In this document: positions 7,611 through 14,257 of the stretch, one piece after another
Layout of the letters: the number at the start of each line of letters is the position of its first letter
Position numbering within the stretch: the first letter of the stretch is position 1
Source: an uncultured bacterium
GTDB taxonomy: Bacteria > Patescibacteriota > Minisyncoccia > CAIUEV01
Length of the DNA: 17,850 bases
Assembly: GCA_903898335.1 (NCBI GenBank)
Contig: CAIUEV010000115.1
Coordinates: 1-17,850 of the forward strand
Direction: 5' to 3'
Program-made: the position numbers and the translations under genes
The notes under the pieces: generated by a model
The model's database searches: none
Told to the model about the DNA's origin: nothing
What the model saw: only the letters and a program-made list of their open reading frames with translations

Positions 7611-7639
7611 TTTATAGCACATAAAAGCGAAAGAGGCAA
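7611..7639 (-). promoter_or_regulatory. typA promoter
   Basis: On the minus strand TTGCCT (7634-7639) and TATAAA (7611-7616) are 17 bp apart, with TGC directly before the -10. The predicted leader is about 60 nt. Confidence 0.65.
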
Positions 7640-7658
7640 AAAAATTGCAGTTTTTTAC

Positions 7659-7687
7659 TTGTCTTTACAAAAAAAACTTTTTATAAT
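7659..7687 (+). promoter_or_regulatory. Promoter of the LamG-protein operon
   Basis: TTGTCT (7659-7664) is followed after 17 bp by a perfect TATAAT (7682-7687), about 44 bp before the ATG. It diverges from the typA promoter, the two -35 elements being about 20 bp apart. Confidence 0.7.
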
Positions 7688-7730
7688 TCATAAGAATTTA
7701 AATTTTAAAATAAAAAATTAACTAAACGCT

Positions 7731-8768
7731 ATGTTAAAAAATAAAAAAAATAGCATTCTATGGCTGTCTTTAGCTCTTTTGCTAACGGCCGGATCGGTGG
7801 CTGAAGCCAAAAACGCAAAACCGACTATTTCCATAAGTTCAGAGACAACAACGTCCTTTGCTGTCAGTGTGACTCAGAAAAAGCTTAAAAGTAAAAAAAC
7901 CCGACTAAGCTTTTTAGTCAGCGGCGGTGATGATGATTATTCGAAATTGCTCCTTCATTTTAACGGTAGCAACGGAGCCACAACTGTTAGCAATGAATGC
8001 AAAAGCCCGCTGGCCGGTCGCACTATTGCCAACAACAATGTTACCGTCTCAACCGACCAAGGAAAATTCGGCGGAGCGAGCGCCTTTTTTAATGGTACCA
8101 GCAGCTATCTTGCGCTGAACGACCATAACGATTGGAATTTTAGCGGCGGCACTTGGACCGTAGACGCTTGGGTGAGAGTCAACAGTCTGACCGGAGAGAG
8201 AACTGTTTTCTCTCAAAAAACCGATGCCACCAATAATATTCGCGGTTTTGTCAAAACCGACGGGAGCCTTTCTTTAGCAGTTGAAAACAGCGGAACCATA
8301 ACTTCGTTAACTTCCGATGCCGGAAAAATAACCTTAAATAATTGGCACCACGTCGCCTTTGTTGAAAGCGGCAACGACTATTATCTTTTTGTAGACGGAG
8401 TTAAAGCCGCTTCCTTGGTCAGCAGCGTTCGACCGGCCGACTTGACCGGCATGCTGGTTGTCGGCTACACCGATCTGGCTGACGAGACCGCCCCCTTCTC
8501 CGGCTATCTTGATGAATTCAGATTTACAAACGGTAAAGCTCGTTGGACAAATAACTTTAATCTTGCACAAAAAGCTTTCGGATACAGTCAAGCCAGTGTT
8601 AATTCGAACAAAAAACTGAATTCTAAAGGTAAAGGGACGGTAACCATTTCCGACCTCATTCCGGGTATGGAATACACCATTAAGGCCAGAATAAGAAAAT
8701 ACGGGGAAAAAAGCAAGCAAGACTCAAATTATTCCAGTCTTAAAACCGGAACAACTGATAGCAATTAA
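7731..8768 (+). CDS. Secreted LamG (concanavalin-like) protein, LamG flanked by fibronectin III halves
   Basis: The 345-residue product has a signal peptide (1-26, ending AEA). Residues about 70-282 form a LamG/concanavalin A-like domain: LLLHFNGSNG, SAFFNGTSSYL, WTVDAWVRV, WHHVAFV, YYLFVDGVKAAS, and the closing SGYLDEFRFTNGKARW. This family binds glycans or protein ligands. Before it (30-64) lie strands that read like the first half of a fibronectin type III domain (ISISSETTTSFAVSV), and after it (293-340) the second half (TVTISDLIPGMEYTIKARI, then LKTGTT). The LamG therefore seems inserted in an FN3 domain. There is no membrane anchor. It is 9 nt upstream of the next gene, so they are cotranscribed. 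A surface ligand-binding role is inferred from the fold. Confidence 0.82.
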   Translation: MLKNKKNSILWLSLALLLTAGSVAEAKNAKPTISISSETTTSFAVSVTQKKLKSKKTRLSFLVSGGDDDYSKLLLHFNGSNGATTVSNECKSPLAGRTIANNNVTVSTDQGKFGGASAFFNGTSSYLALNDHNDWNFSGGTWTVDAWVRVNSLTGERTVFSQKTDATNNIRGFVKTDGSLSLAVENSGTITSLTSDAGKITLNNWHHVAFVESGNDYYLFVDGVKAASLVSSVRPADLTGMLVVGYTDLADETAPFSGYLDEFRFTNGKARWTNNFNLAQKAFGYSQASVNSNKKLNSKGKGTVTISDLIPGMEYTIKARIRKYGEKSKQDSNYSSLKTGTTDSN

Positions 8769-8777
8769 TTTTTTTAG

Positions 8778-9908
8778 ATGAAGAAGGGGAAGAAAATTTC
8801 TTCCGGTAAAAAGAAAAAATTGCCGGAAGACACAAAGCCTAAGAAAAAATCATCCGTAAAAATCTCTTCAGTCAAAAAAGACAAGAAAAAGAAAACCAAG
8901 AAGCCAAAGGATTTTAAGAAAGATTTTCGAATTCCTTGGATGGAAGGTTTTCTTTTCTTTTTGATTTTTGTTTCACTGGGATTAATTTTTGTTTTAGGCG
9001 GAAGTGTTTTTAATTCCGGATCTATAGATTCCCAACTTACAAACCACAATCCAGACTCCGGTCCATCAAAAGTCAGCGAGAACTTAACCGAAGAGAGTCA
9101 AAGATTACTTGAACAAGAAGAGAGAATCGATTTCCCCACAATCAGTACCGCCGACTGGAAAACTTATTCTAACTCCTGGTACGGTTTCTCTCTCAAGTAC
9201 CCGCCAAATTGGAAGCCGCCCGTAGCGGCAAACCCGATTCTTTCGACAAAAAACTCATCCGGCAACACCGCCCCGGATCAATGGGAGAAGAAATATTTCT
9301 TCGCTCGACCAATCGATGAACCTGAAGATGATTTATTGGGTTTTGATCTTTTTGTTTACGACCTGAAAAAAGTAAGCGAATTGCGCAATACCGCCCAATT
9401 TCCCAAAGTCAAAGAGTCTTTTTCCGAAAATCCGGTTTCCTGCAATTTAAATATCGGGGGGCACCTGATCGAAAGCACTGATTTTACTGCGGAAGAAATT
9501 CACGTTCCTCAAAAGGACAAATGTCTTGAAAATACTTTTTTCTTCACTCTGGTTAGCGAAAGATATATTTTCAATTTGATTCCCAAATTTAAAGATAATT
9601 TTTCTTCAGAGAAAGATGTTCGTAATGAAGTCATTACCGATTTGCCGGACTTTTTCGGCGCTGCAACCAGTTTAAATTTAATCGACATCAAAAGACCGAT
9701 TCCAAAACCGAAGATTACCGCTCCGATGCCGGCCGCCTACGCCATGGTCGGAGGCAGAATGGTTTGCAACAAAAAAAACGACAAGCCCAGCCGCAGCGAT
9801 AAAACCAAACATCGCCATATGGACATGGAATGCTGCTTGGATCCTGACGAATATCCCAATCCCCACTGTTATTACGACTCCGGCAAATACGGAAAATATT
9901 TGAAATAA
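8778..9908 (+). CDS. Membrane-anchored protein with Lys-rich tail, 'YGFSLKYP' domain and Cys/His C-terminus
   Basis: The 376-residue protein opens with an extremely Lys-rich cytoplasmic segment (1-50), followed by one transmembrane helix (about 57-77). Outside lie a Ser/Glu linker, then 'SNSWYGFSLKYPPNWKPP', the opening of a PsbP-like fold common in bacterial lipoproteins of unknown role, running to about 300. The last 50 residues are distinct: 'MVGGRMVCNKKND', then HRH, 'ECCLDPDEYPNPHCYY' and 'GKYGKYL'. That gives four cysteines plus histidines, suggesting disulphides or metal binding. I recall similar tails in other Patescibacteria proteins but know no function. It is the second gene of an operon with the LamG protein (9 nt gap), consistent with a shared surface role. 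Confidence 0.75.
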   Translation: MKKGKKISSGKKKKLPEDTKPKKKSSVKISSVKKDKKKKTKKPKDFKKDFRIPWMEGFLFFLIFVSLGLIFVLGGSVFNSGSIDSQLTNHNPDSGPSKVSENLTEESQRLLEQEERIDFPTISTADWKTYSNSWYGFSLKYPPNWKPPVAANPILSTKNSSGNTAPDQWEKKYFFARPIDEPEDDLLGFDLFVYDLKKVSELRNTAQFPKVKESFSENPVSCNLNIGGHLIESTDFTAEEIHVPQKDKCLENTFFFTLVSERYIFNLIPKFKDNFSSEKDVRNEVITDLPDFFGAATSLNLIDIKRPIPKPKITAPMPAAYAMVGGRMVCNKKNDKPSRSDKTKHRHMDMECCLDPDEYPNPHCYYDSGKYGKYLK

Positions 9909-9917
9909 AAATTTTCC

Positions 9918-9946
9918 TTGCTTTTTAGCTTCTTTAGTGCTATAAG
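9918..9946 (+). promoter_or_regulatory. DEAD-box helicase promoter
   Basis: TTGCTT (9918-9923) and TATAAG (9941-9946) are exactly 17 bp apart, with GTGC just before the -10, the same extension seen at the typA and tail-collar-like promoters. It lies about 190 bp before the ATG, implying a long leader. Confidence 0.6.
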
Positions 9947-9952
9947 ATAGCG

Positions 9953-10134
9953 TTAGAAAAATTGTTGCTTTGATATAAAGCTTTAAAGTATATCAAACTG
10001 ATTTAGGCTCTTATTTTTATTTTCATTTATTTTTCCTAAGCCGGTTTTATACTCTTCTCGCAAAACCGCGAGCTTTAGGAATTTCTTAGAATTTTCCCCT
10101 TCATCGGAACAATTTTTTAAATTATTTTTAAAAA
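9953..10134 (+). promoter_or_regulatory. Long structured 5' leader of the DEAD-box helicase
   Basis: Between the promoter and the ATG there are about 180 nt with no ORF. Hairpin 1 is a perfect 9-bp stem, TTTGATATA (9969-9977) with TATATCAAA (9989-9997). Hairpin 2 pairs CGGTTTT (10042-10048) with AAAACCG (10062-10068) and extends through an internal bulge to CCTAA (10035-10039) with TTAGG (10075-10079). Neither is followed by a clean T-run, so they look regulatory rather than terminating. I recognise no known riboswitch. Long autoregulatory leaders are known for some cold-induced DEAD-box helicase genes. Confidence 0.5.
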
Positions 10135-11382
10135 ATGTTCATGCAGAAAAGAAGATTTAATCGCGACTCCTCTCGTGACGTCTCCGCTAATCCCAGAGGG
10201 GGAAGACGTTTTGGAGGAGGATACAACGGCCGATCCGGCCGAAATTTTTGGCAAAAAAGAAGAAAACCGGCCTCTCAAAAGAGAATCGACATTTCTTTAT
10301 TCGTTTCCAAAGCGGAACCGGGCAAGGTTGAAGCTCCGTATCAGCCGAAAAATCAATTTGTCGATTTTAACATTGACGCCCGTCTCAAACAGAATATTGT
10401 CAGTCGAGGCTACAAAAACCCGACTCCGATTCAAGATCAAGCCATTCCGCACATTTTAGCAGGAAAAGATTTGGTCGGCTTAGCCAACACCGGGACAGGG
10501 AAGACCGCCGCCGTTCTCATTCCTTTGATTGACAAAGTAATGCGATCGCGTGATCAAAAAGTCTTGATAATGACTCCGACTCGTGAACTGGCCTTACAAA
10601 TTGAAAAAGAATTTATTGATTTTTCAAGAGGACTGGGTCTTTGGTCGGTTGCTTGTTTCGGCGGAGCCAGTATGGGACGACAAATATCCCTTCTGCGCCG
10701 TAATCATCATTTCGTTATCGGTACGCCCGGAAGACTTAAAGATCTGATGGAAAGACGTATTTTAGACCTCTCTAAATTCAATAATATTGTTTTGGATGAA
10801 GTTGACCGAATGTTTGACATCGGTTTTGTCAAAGAGATAAAACACTTGATGAGCTTCTTGCCTTCTCAAAGACAATCCCTGTTTTTCTCCGCCACCATGT
10901 CGCGAAGCGTTGAGGGCTTAATTCAAGAATCAGCCAACAATCCGATTACGATTTCGGTCAAATCGGAAATGAAAGTTTCCAACATCGATCAAGATATTGT
11001 GCGAGTTAATCGCTATCAGGATAAAACCGAGGTTCTTTGCCAACTTTTAAATAAAGATGAGTTTAAGAAAGTTTTGATTTTCGGCAAAACCAAGATGGGA
11101 GTGGATCGTCTTTCTCGCACGCTTTATCAAAAAGGTTTACGCACCGAATCAATTCATGGTGACAAAAACCAAAGAGGCCGAGAAAAAGCGCTCAATTTGT
11201 TTAAAAACGATCATGTTAATATCTTGGTTGCTACCGATGTGGCCGCCAGAGGACTGGATATCCCCGATGTAACTCATGTTATCAACTATGATTTACCTCA
11301 GACTTACGAAGACTATATCCACCGAATCGGACGAACCGGTCGCGCCAACAAGAAAGGTCAAGCCCTGACTTTCGTTGAATAA
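10135..11382 (+). CDS. DEAD-box ATP-dependent RNA helicase (motif II is DEVD)
   Basis: The 415-residue helicase has an Arg/Gly-rich basic N-terminus (1-50, RGGRRFGGG), probably RNA-binding. The full motif set follows: Q motif (GYKNPTPIQDQ, 92-102), Walker A ANTGTGKT (117-124), PTRELA (148-153), TPGR (197-200), motif II DEVD (221-224), SAT (252-254), motif V ATDVAARGLDIPDV, and motif VI HRIGRTGR (396-403). It unwinds RNA using ATP and probably serves ribosome assembly or RNA turnover. The protein ends 12 residues after motif VI, so there is no C-terminal accessory domain. Motif II is DEVD in place of DEAD; the catalytic D and E are kept. A second in-frame ATG at 10141 is equally possible as start; neither has a Shine-Dalgarno site. 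Confidence 0.95.
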   Translation: MFMQKRRFNRDSSRDVSANPRGGRRFGGGYNGRSGRNFWQKRRKPASQKRIDISLFVSKAEPGKVEAPYQPKNQFVDFNIDARLKQNIVSRGYKNPTPIQDQAIPHILAGKDLVGLANTGTGKTAAVLIPLIDKVMRSRDQKVLIMTPTRELALQIEKEFIDFSRGLGLWSVACFGGASMGRQISLLRRNHHFVIGTPGRLKDLMERRILDLSKFNNIVLDEVDRMFDIGFVKEIKHLMSFLPSQRQSLFFSATMSRSVEGLIQESANNPITISVKSEMKVSNIDQDIVRVNRYQDKTEVLCQLLNKDEFKKVLIFGKTKMGVDRLSRTLYQKGLRTESIHGDKNQRGREKALNLFKNDHVNILVATDVAARGLDIPDVTHVINYDLPQTYEDYIHRIGRTGRANKKGQALTFVE

Positions 11383-11406
11383 ATATTTCGCGACACTCGA
11401 TAAAAT

Positions 11407-11439
11407 AAAAAGAACTCGCTTCGGCGGGTTCTTTTTTTT
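11407..11439 (+). terminator. Terminator of the DEAD-box gene
   Basis: AAAAGAACTCGC and GCGGGTTCTTTT form a stem (one T-G pair) around a stable TTCG tetraloop, followed by a run of eight T. Confidence 0.9.
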
Positions 11440-11460
11440 GTTTAAAAAATTTTTGGGCAA

Positions 11461-11496
11461 GAAAAAAGTCTCTGATTCGTTTGAAAAAGAGACTTT
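11461..11496 (-). terminator. Terminator of the DUF4189 gene
   Basis: AAAGTCTC (11465-11472) and GAGACTTT (11489-11496) form a perfect 8-bp stem; on the minus strand it is followed by six T. It lies about 16 bp beyond the stop codon at 11513. Confidence 0.75.
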
Positions 11497-11512
11497 ATTT
11501 TGTTAGAAGAAA

Positions 11513-11905
11513 TTAGTTGCCGGAGCAAGCCCAGCAAAGGATTCGACAGTTGGAACCTCGCCGACTACATTCAGCCAAAGCTCGATGGCGCGCCTGCTCC
11601 GCCGATCCGTAGCCGTGGGAATAGCCCAGAGCTCCATTATCCGCTTTAGCTAAAGCACCGCAAGAATCGCGGAACCAAACTTTCCAGCGGCAATCTGAGG
11701 CTCCGCATCTTCTTTCGGCCAACCAAATCGCCTCATCTCGAGAACGATAGCCGTGAGAATAACCGTAGTTGCCGGTTGACTCCGAGTAAGCGATCGCTCC
11801 AAACTGCTGAGCTTCCGAATCTACGATAGAGGAAAAAATTATTCCTACTGTCAGAACAAAAAGGAAACTCAAGCACCATCTGTCAAAACGAGTAACGACT
11901 CTCAT
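11513..11905 (-). CDS. Secreted DUF4189-domain protein
   Basis: The 130-residue product has a signal peptide (about 1-33, ending SEAQ) and a DUF4189-like domain. Two related halves carry the family pattern: 'GAIAYSESTGNYGYSHGYRS' with AERRCGASDCRWKVWF, and CGALAKADNGALGYSHG with ALAECSRRGSNC and CWAC. Seven cysteines fall in the mature part, consistent with disulphides. The function of DUF4189 proteins is unknown; they are usually small secreted proteins. The ATG is well supported by AAAGGAG 7 nt upstream. A good promoter overlaps the end of the preceding gene, and a hairpin terminator follows. The strong Shine-Dalgarno site and high Arg/Cys content differ from the neighbours, which could reflect transfer. 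Confidence 0.85.
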   Translation of the reverse strand: MRVVTRFDRWCLSFLFVLTVGIIFSSIVDSEAQQFGAIAYSESTGNYGYSHGYRSRDEAIWLAERRCGASDCRWKVWFRDSCGALAKADNGALGYSHGYGSAEQARHRALAECSRRGSNCRILCWACSGN

Positions 11906-11940
11906 TTGGCGACTCCTTTCGTCAAAGAACTTTTGAGCTT

Positions 11941-11969
11941 CTTTTAGGTCTAAAGAAAGAAAAAGTCAA
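11941..11969 (-). promoter_or_regulatory. DUF4189 gene promoter
   Basis: On the minus strand TTGACT (11964-11969) is followed after 17 bp by TAAAAG (11941-11946). It lies just past the stop codon of the cell-wall protein gene. Confidence 0.55.
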
Positions 11970-11970
11970 G

Positions 11971-12945
11971 CTATTCCGGCTTAAAACCACGATTTAAAAT
12001 TTCTTCCACCTTGACTCGCACCGTGCCTTGACCAAGGGGCGCCAATTTTTGAAAAGCTTGTTTGCTCAAATCAATCACTTTCCCCGTTTGCGGTTGAGGT
12101 CCGTAGCCCTCAACCCGCACGAAGGCTTGCCGACCGCTGTCTCGGCTCGTCACTCGCAGCCAAGTACCGGCCGGAAAATCCCGAGAACTGCAGCTAAGTG
12201 AATCAGTTCCATACCAGCTGGCAATGCCGGCATCCGACTTTCCAACATTTATTTTAGTGCCCAAACTGATTTTTTCCGTTACCGGCTCCTTGATAATCTT
12301 GGAGCTGAGTTTAATTTTAGAAACTTGCTCTCCATTCTCGTAACTGATTTTATAGACCGTCTCTCGCTCTCCTTTTTCACCCTTCTCCATTATTTTCTTC
12401 TCTCCCCAGTCCACTTTCGGATCTTTAGTGGTCAATGTTTTAAATTCTATCTCTTCTTTTTCGGTCACCTCTTCATGTTTGATCCGAGTAATTTCTATTT
12501 TAATCCCGTCTCTCAGGCTGGCTGAGCGAGGAGGTTTAACTTCGTCCAAACGGCTCAGATGAATCTCATTTTCGAGAATAGCATCCAAAACCGTCGGCGC
12601 GAAAGACTTGTTTTTTATTTCTTGTCCATCAACTTCAATCGTCAAAGAGGACGGTCGCTCAATAATAATTTTGGATCTCGGAAAAACCAAAGTTTCTTGA
12701 CCTGGATAGAGGCGATCAACCGGTTTGATTTCAATTTGTTTTTCCGCCAGTACCTCGCCGACCGTCCGTTTGTCACTACCGATCTGCAGAACCAACCCGT
12801 TAACCTCAATCATAACCTCCTTCGGCTGATCAAAAAACAACTTTCTCTCCCTCGGAAAAAGAGAATATTTCCGGCTAAAAAGCCAGCCAAAAAAAATCGC
12901 CTCCCCCAAAAGAATTATTCCGGCCAAAATTTTTGTACTTTTCAT
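11971..12945 (-). CDS. Membrane-anchored DUF348-G5-RlpA-like (double-psi beta-barrel) cell-wall protein
   Basis: The 324-residue protein (ATG at 12945; a TTG 9 nt upstream is in frame but less likely) has an N-terminal membrane anchor or signal (about 5-24). Two ubiquitin-like DUF348 repeats follow (about 42-95 and 100-152; 'VNGLVLQIGSDKRTVGEVL' and 'VDGQEIKNKSFAPTVLDAI'), then a G5 domain (about 155-232). A C-terminal double-psi beta-barrel of the RlpA type begins 'GIASWYG', continues RVTSRDSGRQAFVRV, and keeps the conserved acid in GKVIDLSKQAF. This layout matches Rpf/YabE-like proteins of Gram-positive bacteria that act on or bind peptidoglycan. No lysozyme-like Rpf domain is present. Its role is probably cell-wall remodelling. 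Confidence 0.88.
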   Translation of the reverse strand: MKSTKILAGIILLGEAIFFGWLFSRKYSLFPRERKLFFDQPKEVMIEVNGLVLQIGSDKRTVGEVLAEKQIEIKPVDRLYPGQETLVFPRSKIIIERPSSLTIEVDGQEIKNKSFAPTVLDAILENEIHLSRLDEVKPPRSASLRDGIKIEITRIKHEEVTEKEEIEFKTLTTKDPKVDWGEKKIMEKGEKGERETVYKISYENGEQVSKIKLSSKIIKEPVTEKISLGTKINVGKSDAGIASWYGTDSLSCSSRDFPAGTWLRVTSRDSGRQAFVRVEGYGPQPQTGKVIDLSKQAFQKLAPLGQGTVRVKVEEILNRGFKPE

Positions 12946-12966
12946 AGTTTCCAAGTTAGTCGAGTC

Positions 12967-12975
12967 ATTTTAGCA
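12967..12975 (-). promoter_or_regulatory. Extended -10 promoter of the cell-wall gene
   Basis: The minus strand reads TGC then TAAAAT (hexamer at 12967-12972), about 22 bp before the ATG at 12945. No clear -35 is seen. A hairpin terminator lies directly upstream, so independent transcription is expected. Confidence 0.45.
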
Positions 12976-12987
12976 TAACTTAAACAA

Positions 12988-13023
12988 AACAAAAAAGCGC
13001 GGACCCAAATGAGTACGCGCTTT
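12988..13023 (-). terminator. Terminator of the four-helix membrane-protein gene
   Basis: AAAGCGCG (12994-13001) and CGCGCTTT (13016-13023) form a perfect 8-bp stem with a 14-nt loop; on the minus strand it is followed by six T. Confidence 0.8.
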
Positions 13024-13040
13024 AAAAGCTTAACTGTGAC

Positions 13041-13622
13041 TTAATCTATTCCATCTTCCCCCACACGAACGGTTCTCTCATCAATATCGTCAAAGAACCT
13101 AAAAATGCTTTCCACTTTTAAGTATTTTTTCTCCGCCCAGCTGACCGCCATGACGTTGAAGAATATCAGAGAACACAGTCCGCTAAAAGAGGTTATCAAA
13201 ATGGACTTGATGAACATGATCCCGTCAAAACTGAAAACAAAAAAATTGCTTAGCGCCACCATGCCCACTATCCCCAGCATTCCCGTCACTAAACTCAAGC
13301 TCGTAATCGTATTGTGTTTAGCAAAATAATACGAAACGACAGGAGCCAATTCTCTGCTCTTCAGTTTGGATCCGCTCAATTTGGAAAGTTCGGACTCCAA
13401 TATTGCTTTGCGAATCTGGAAAAAGCTGAAAAGGCTGGAAAAAATCACGACTAGACAAATAGCCGCTAAGATTAAGATTATTTTTTGAGAAACGATCTTA
13501 TCCAAAAGCCAAATCAAGCCAAAGCCCGATAAAGACACCGGCACCGAAGCGGCAATCGGCAGTATCGCATCCCAAAAATTTACCCCTTTTTCTCTTGGAT
13601 AAATCAGTTCATGGTCTTGCAT
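13041..13622 (-). CDS. Four-helix membrane protein of unknown function
   Basis: I recognise no family. The 193-residue product has four predicted transmembrane helices (about 18-40, 47-69, 106-129, 136-160) arranged as two hairpins. They are joined by a charged cytoplasmic-looking loop (70-103, RKAILESELSKLSGSKLKSR), and the protein ends in an acidic tail (DDIDERTVRVGEDGID). The start is firm: AAGGAGGT stands 5 nt before the ATG, the best Shine-Dalgarno site in the window. A hairpin terminator follows the stop. It is transcribed alone, divergent from the coiled-coil gene at 13767. No substrate-binding or catalytic residues stand out, so transport, channel or signalling roles cannot be separated. 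Confidence 0.8.
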   Translation of the reverse strand: MQDHELIYPREKGVNFWDAILPIAASVPVSLSGFGLIWLLDKIVSQKIILILAAICLVVIFSSLFSFFQIRKAILESELSKLSGSKLKSRELAPVVSYYFAKHNTITSLSLVTGMLGIVGMVALSNFFVFSFDGIMFIKSILITSFSGLCSLIFFNVMAVSWAEKKYLKVESIFRFFDDIDERTVRVGEDGID

Positions 13623-13673
13623 TTAAACCTCCTTGTTTGTGAGTTTAAGGTACTTTAGTTAAGCCTCACCGTT

Positions 13674-13700
13674 TCTATAGGGAAACAACAAAAAAGTCAA
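13674..13700 (-). promoter_or_regulatory. Candidate promoter of the four-helix membrane-protein gene
   Basis: On the minus strand TTGACT (13695-13700) precedes TATAGA (13674-13679) with a short 15-bp spacer. The -35 context CTTGACTTTTT is shared with the DUF4189 promoter. Confidence 0.4.
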
Positions 13701-13727
13701 GCAAAATTCTTAATTTGTTAAAAAAAG

Positions 13728-13737
13728 CTGGTATAAT
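13728..13737 (+). promoter_or_regulatory. Extended -10 promoter of the coiled-coil gene
   Basis: CTGG is followed by a perfect TATAAT (13732-13737). Transcription would begin near 13744, which makes the first ATG (13743) unlikely and favours the ATG at 13767. The -35 is weak. Confidence 0.55.
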
Positions 13738-13766
13738 TTGATATGATTTTTTTATTAATCAATCTT

Positions 13767-14177
13767 ATGACTTACGAACAAAAAAGAGAATCTTGGCAGC
13801 AGGAAATGAATCCCGAATTGGATCTTCTGAAATTGAGAATCGACGACATTGTCGATTTCGTTGACCAGAAAATTATTAATTCTGAGAATGCAGTTATTTC
13901 CTCAATTTTTAAAGAGAAAGAGCAATGGGAAGATAACCTTATTGAGATAAAAAACTTACTCGAAAACAACTCTGTCAAGATGAGAATGATCGAAGAAAGT
14001 GACTATTCCGACATAGTTGGTAATTTTTACAATCCGTTTTTTCTTTTCTTCAAAAGAATCGAGAACGGAAAACCTCTTAAAAATCAGATCGAGATTCTGG
14101 AGTCCGTCAGAGCCAAAACTTCCGAATTTTTAAACTACTTGCGAGCCTTTAAAAAAGAAGAAAGAAAGGTCGCTTAA
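13767..14177 (+). CDS. Small cytoplasmic coiled-coil protein, unknown
   Basis: The 136-residue product, read from the ATG at 13767, has no signal peptide, transmembrane helix or known motif. It is strongly helical and charged: residues about 10-70 (LLKLRIDDIVDFVDQK, then KEKEQWEDNLIEIKNLLEN) and 105-136 (ILESVRAKTSEFLNYLRAFK) look like coiled coil, separated by an aromatic stretch (NFYNPFFLFFKR). An alternative ATG at 13743 adds eight hydrophobic residues but falls on the predicted transcription start, leaving no leader. No Shine-Dalgarno site precedes either. It is single, flanked by a divergent membrane-protein gene and a shared terminator. Confidence 0.68.
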   Translation: MTYEQKRESWQQEMNPELDLLKLRIDDIVDFVDQKIINSENAVISSIFKEKEQWEDNLIEIKNLLENNSVKMRMIEESDYSDIVGNFYNPFFLFFKRIENGKPLKNQIEILESVRAKTSEFLNYLRAFKKEERKVA

Positions 14178-14200
14178 AAATATTTTTCAATTTTTATCTA

Positions 14201-14232
14201 AAAAAAGACACGCCCGAAAGCGTGTCTTTAAA
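14201..14232. terminator. Bidirectional terminator
   Basis: AAAGACACGC (14204-14213) and GCGTGTCTTT (14220-14229) form a perfect 10-bp stem with a six-base loop. A-run and T-run flanks serve the convergent genes on both sides. Confidence 0.88.
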
Positions 14233-14257
14233 AACGATTTTTACAGTTCGGTTTGAA

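Noticed and set aside
10135..11382. Helicase gene truncated by a frameshift
   Set aside because: All motifs through VI are intact and a strong terminator follows closely; a short C-terminus is allowed in this family.
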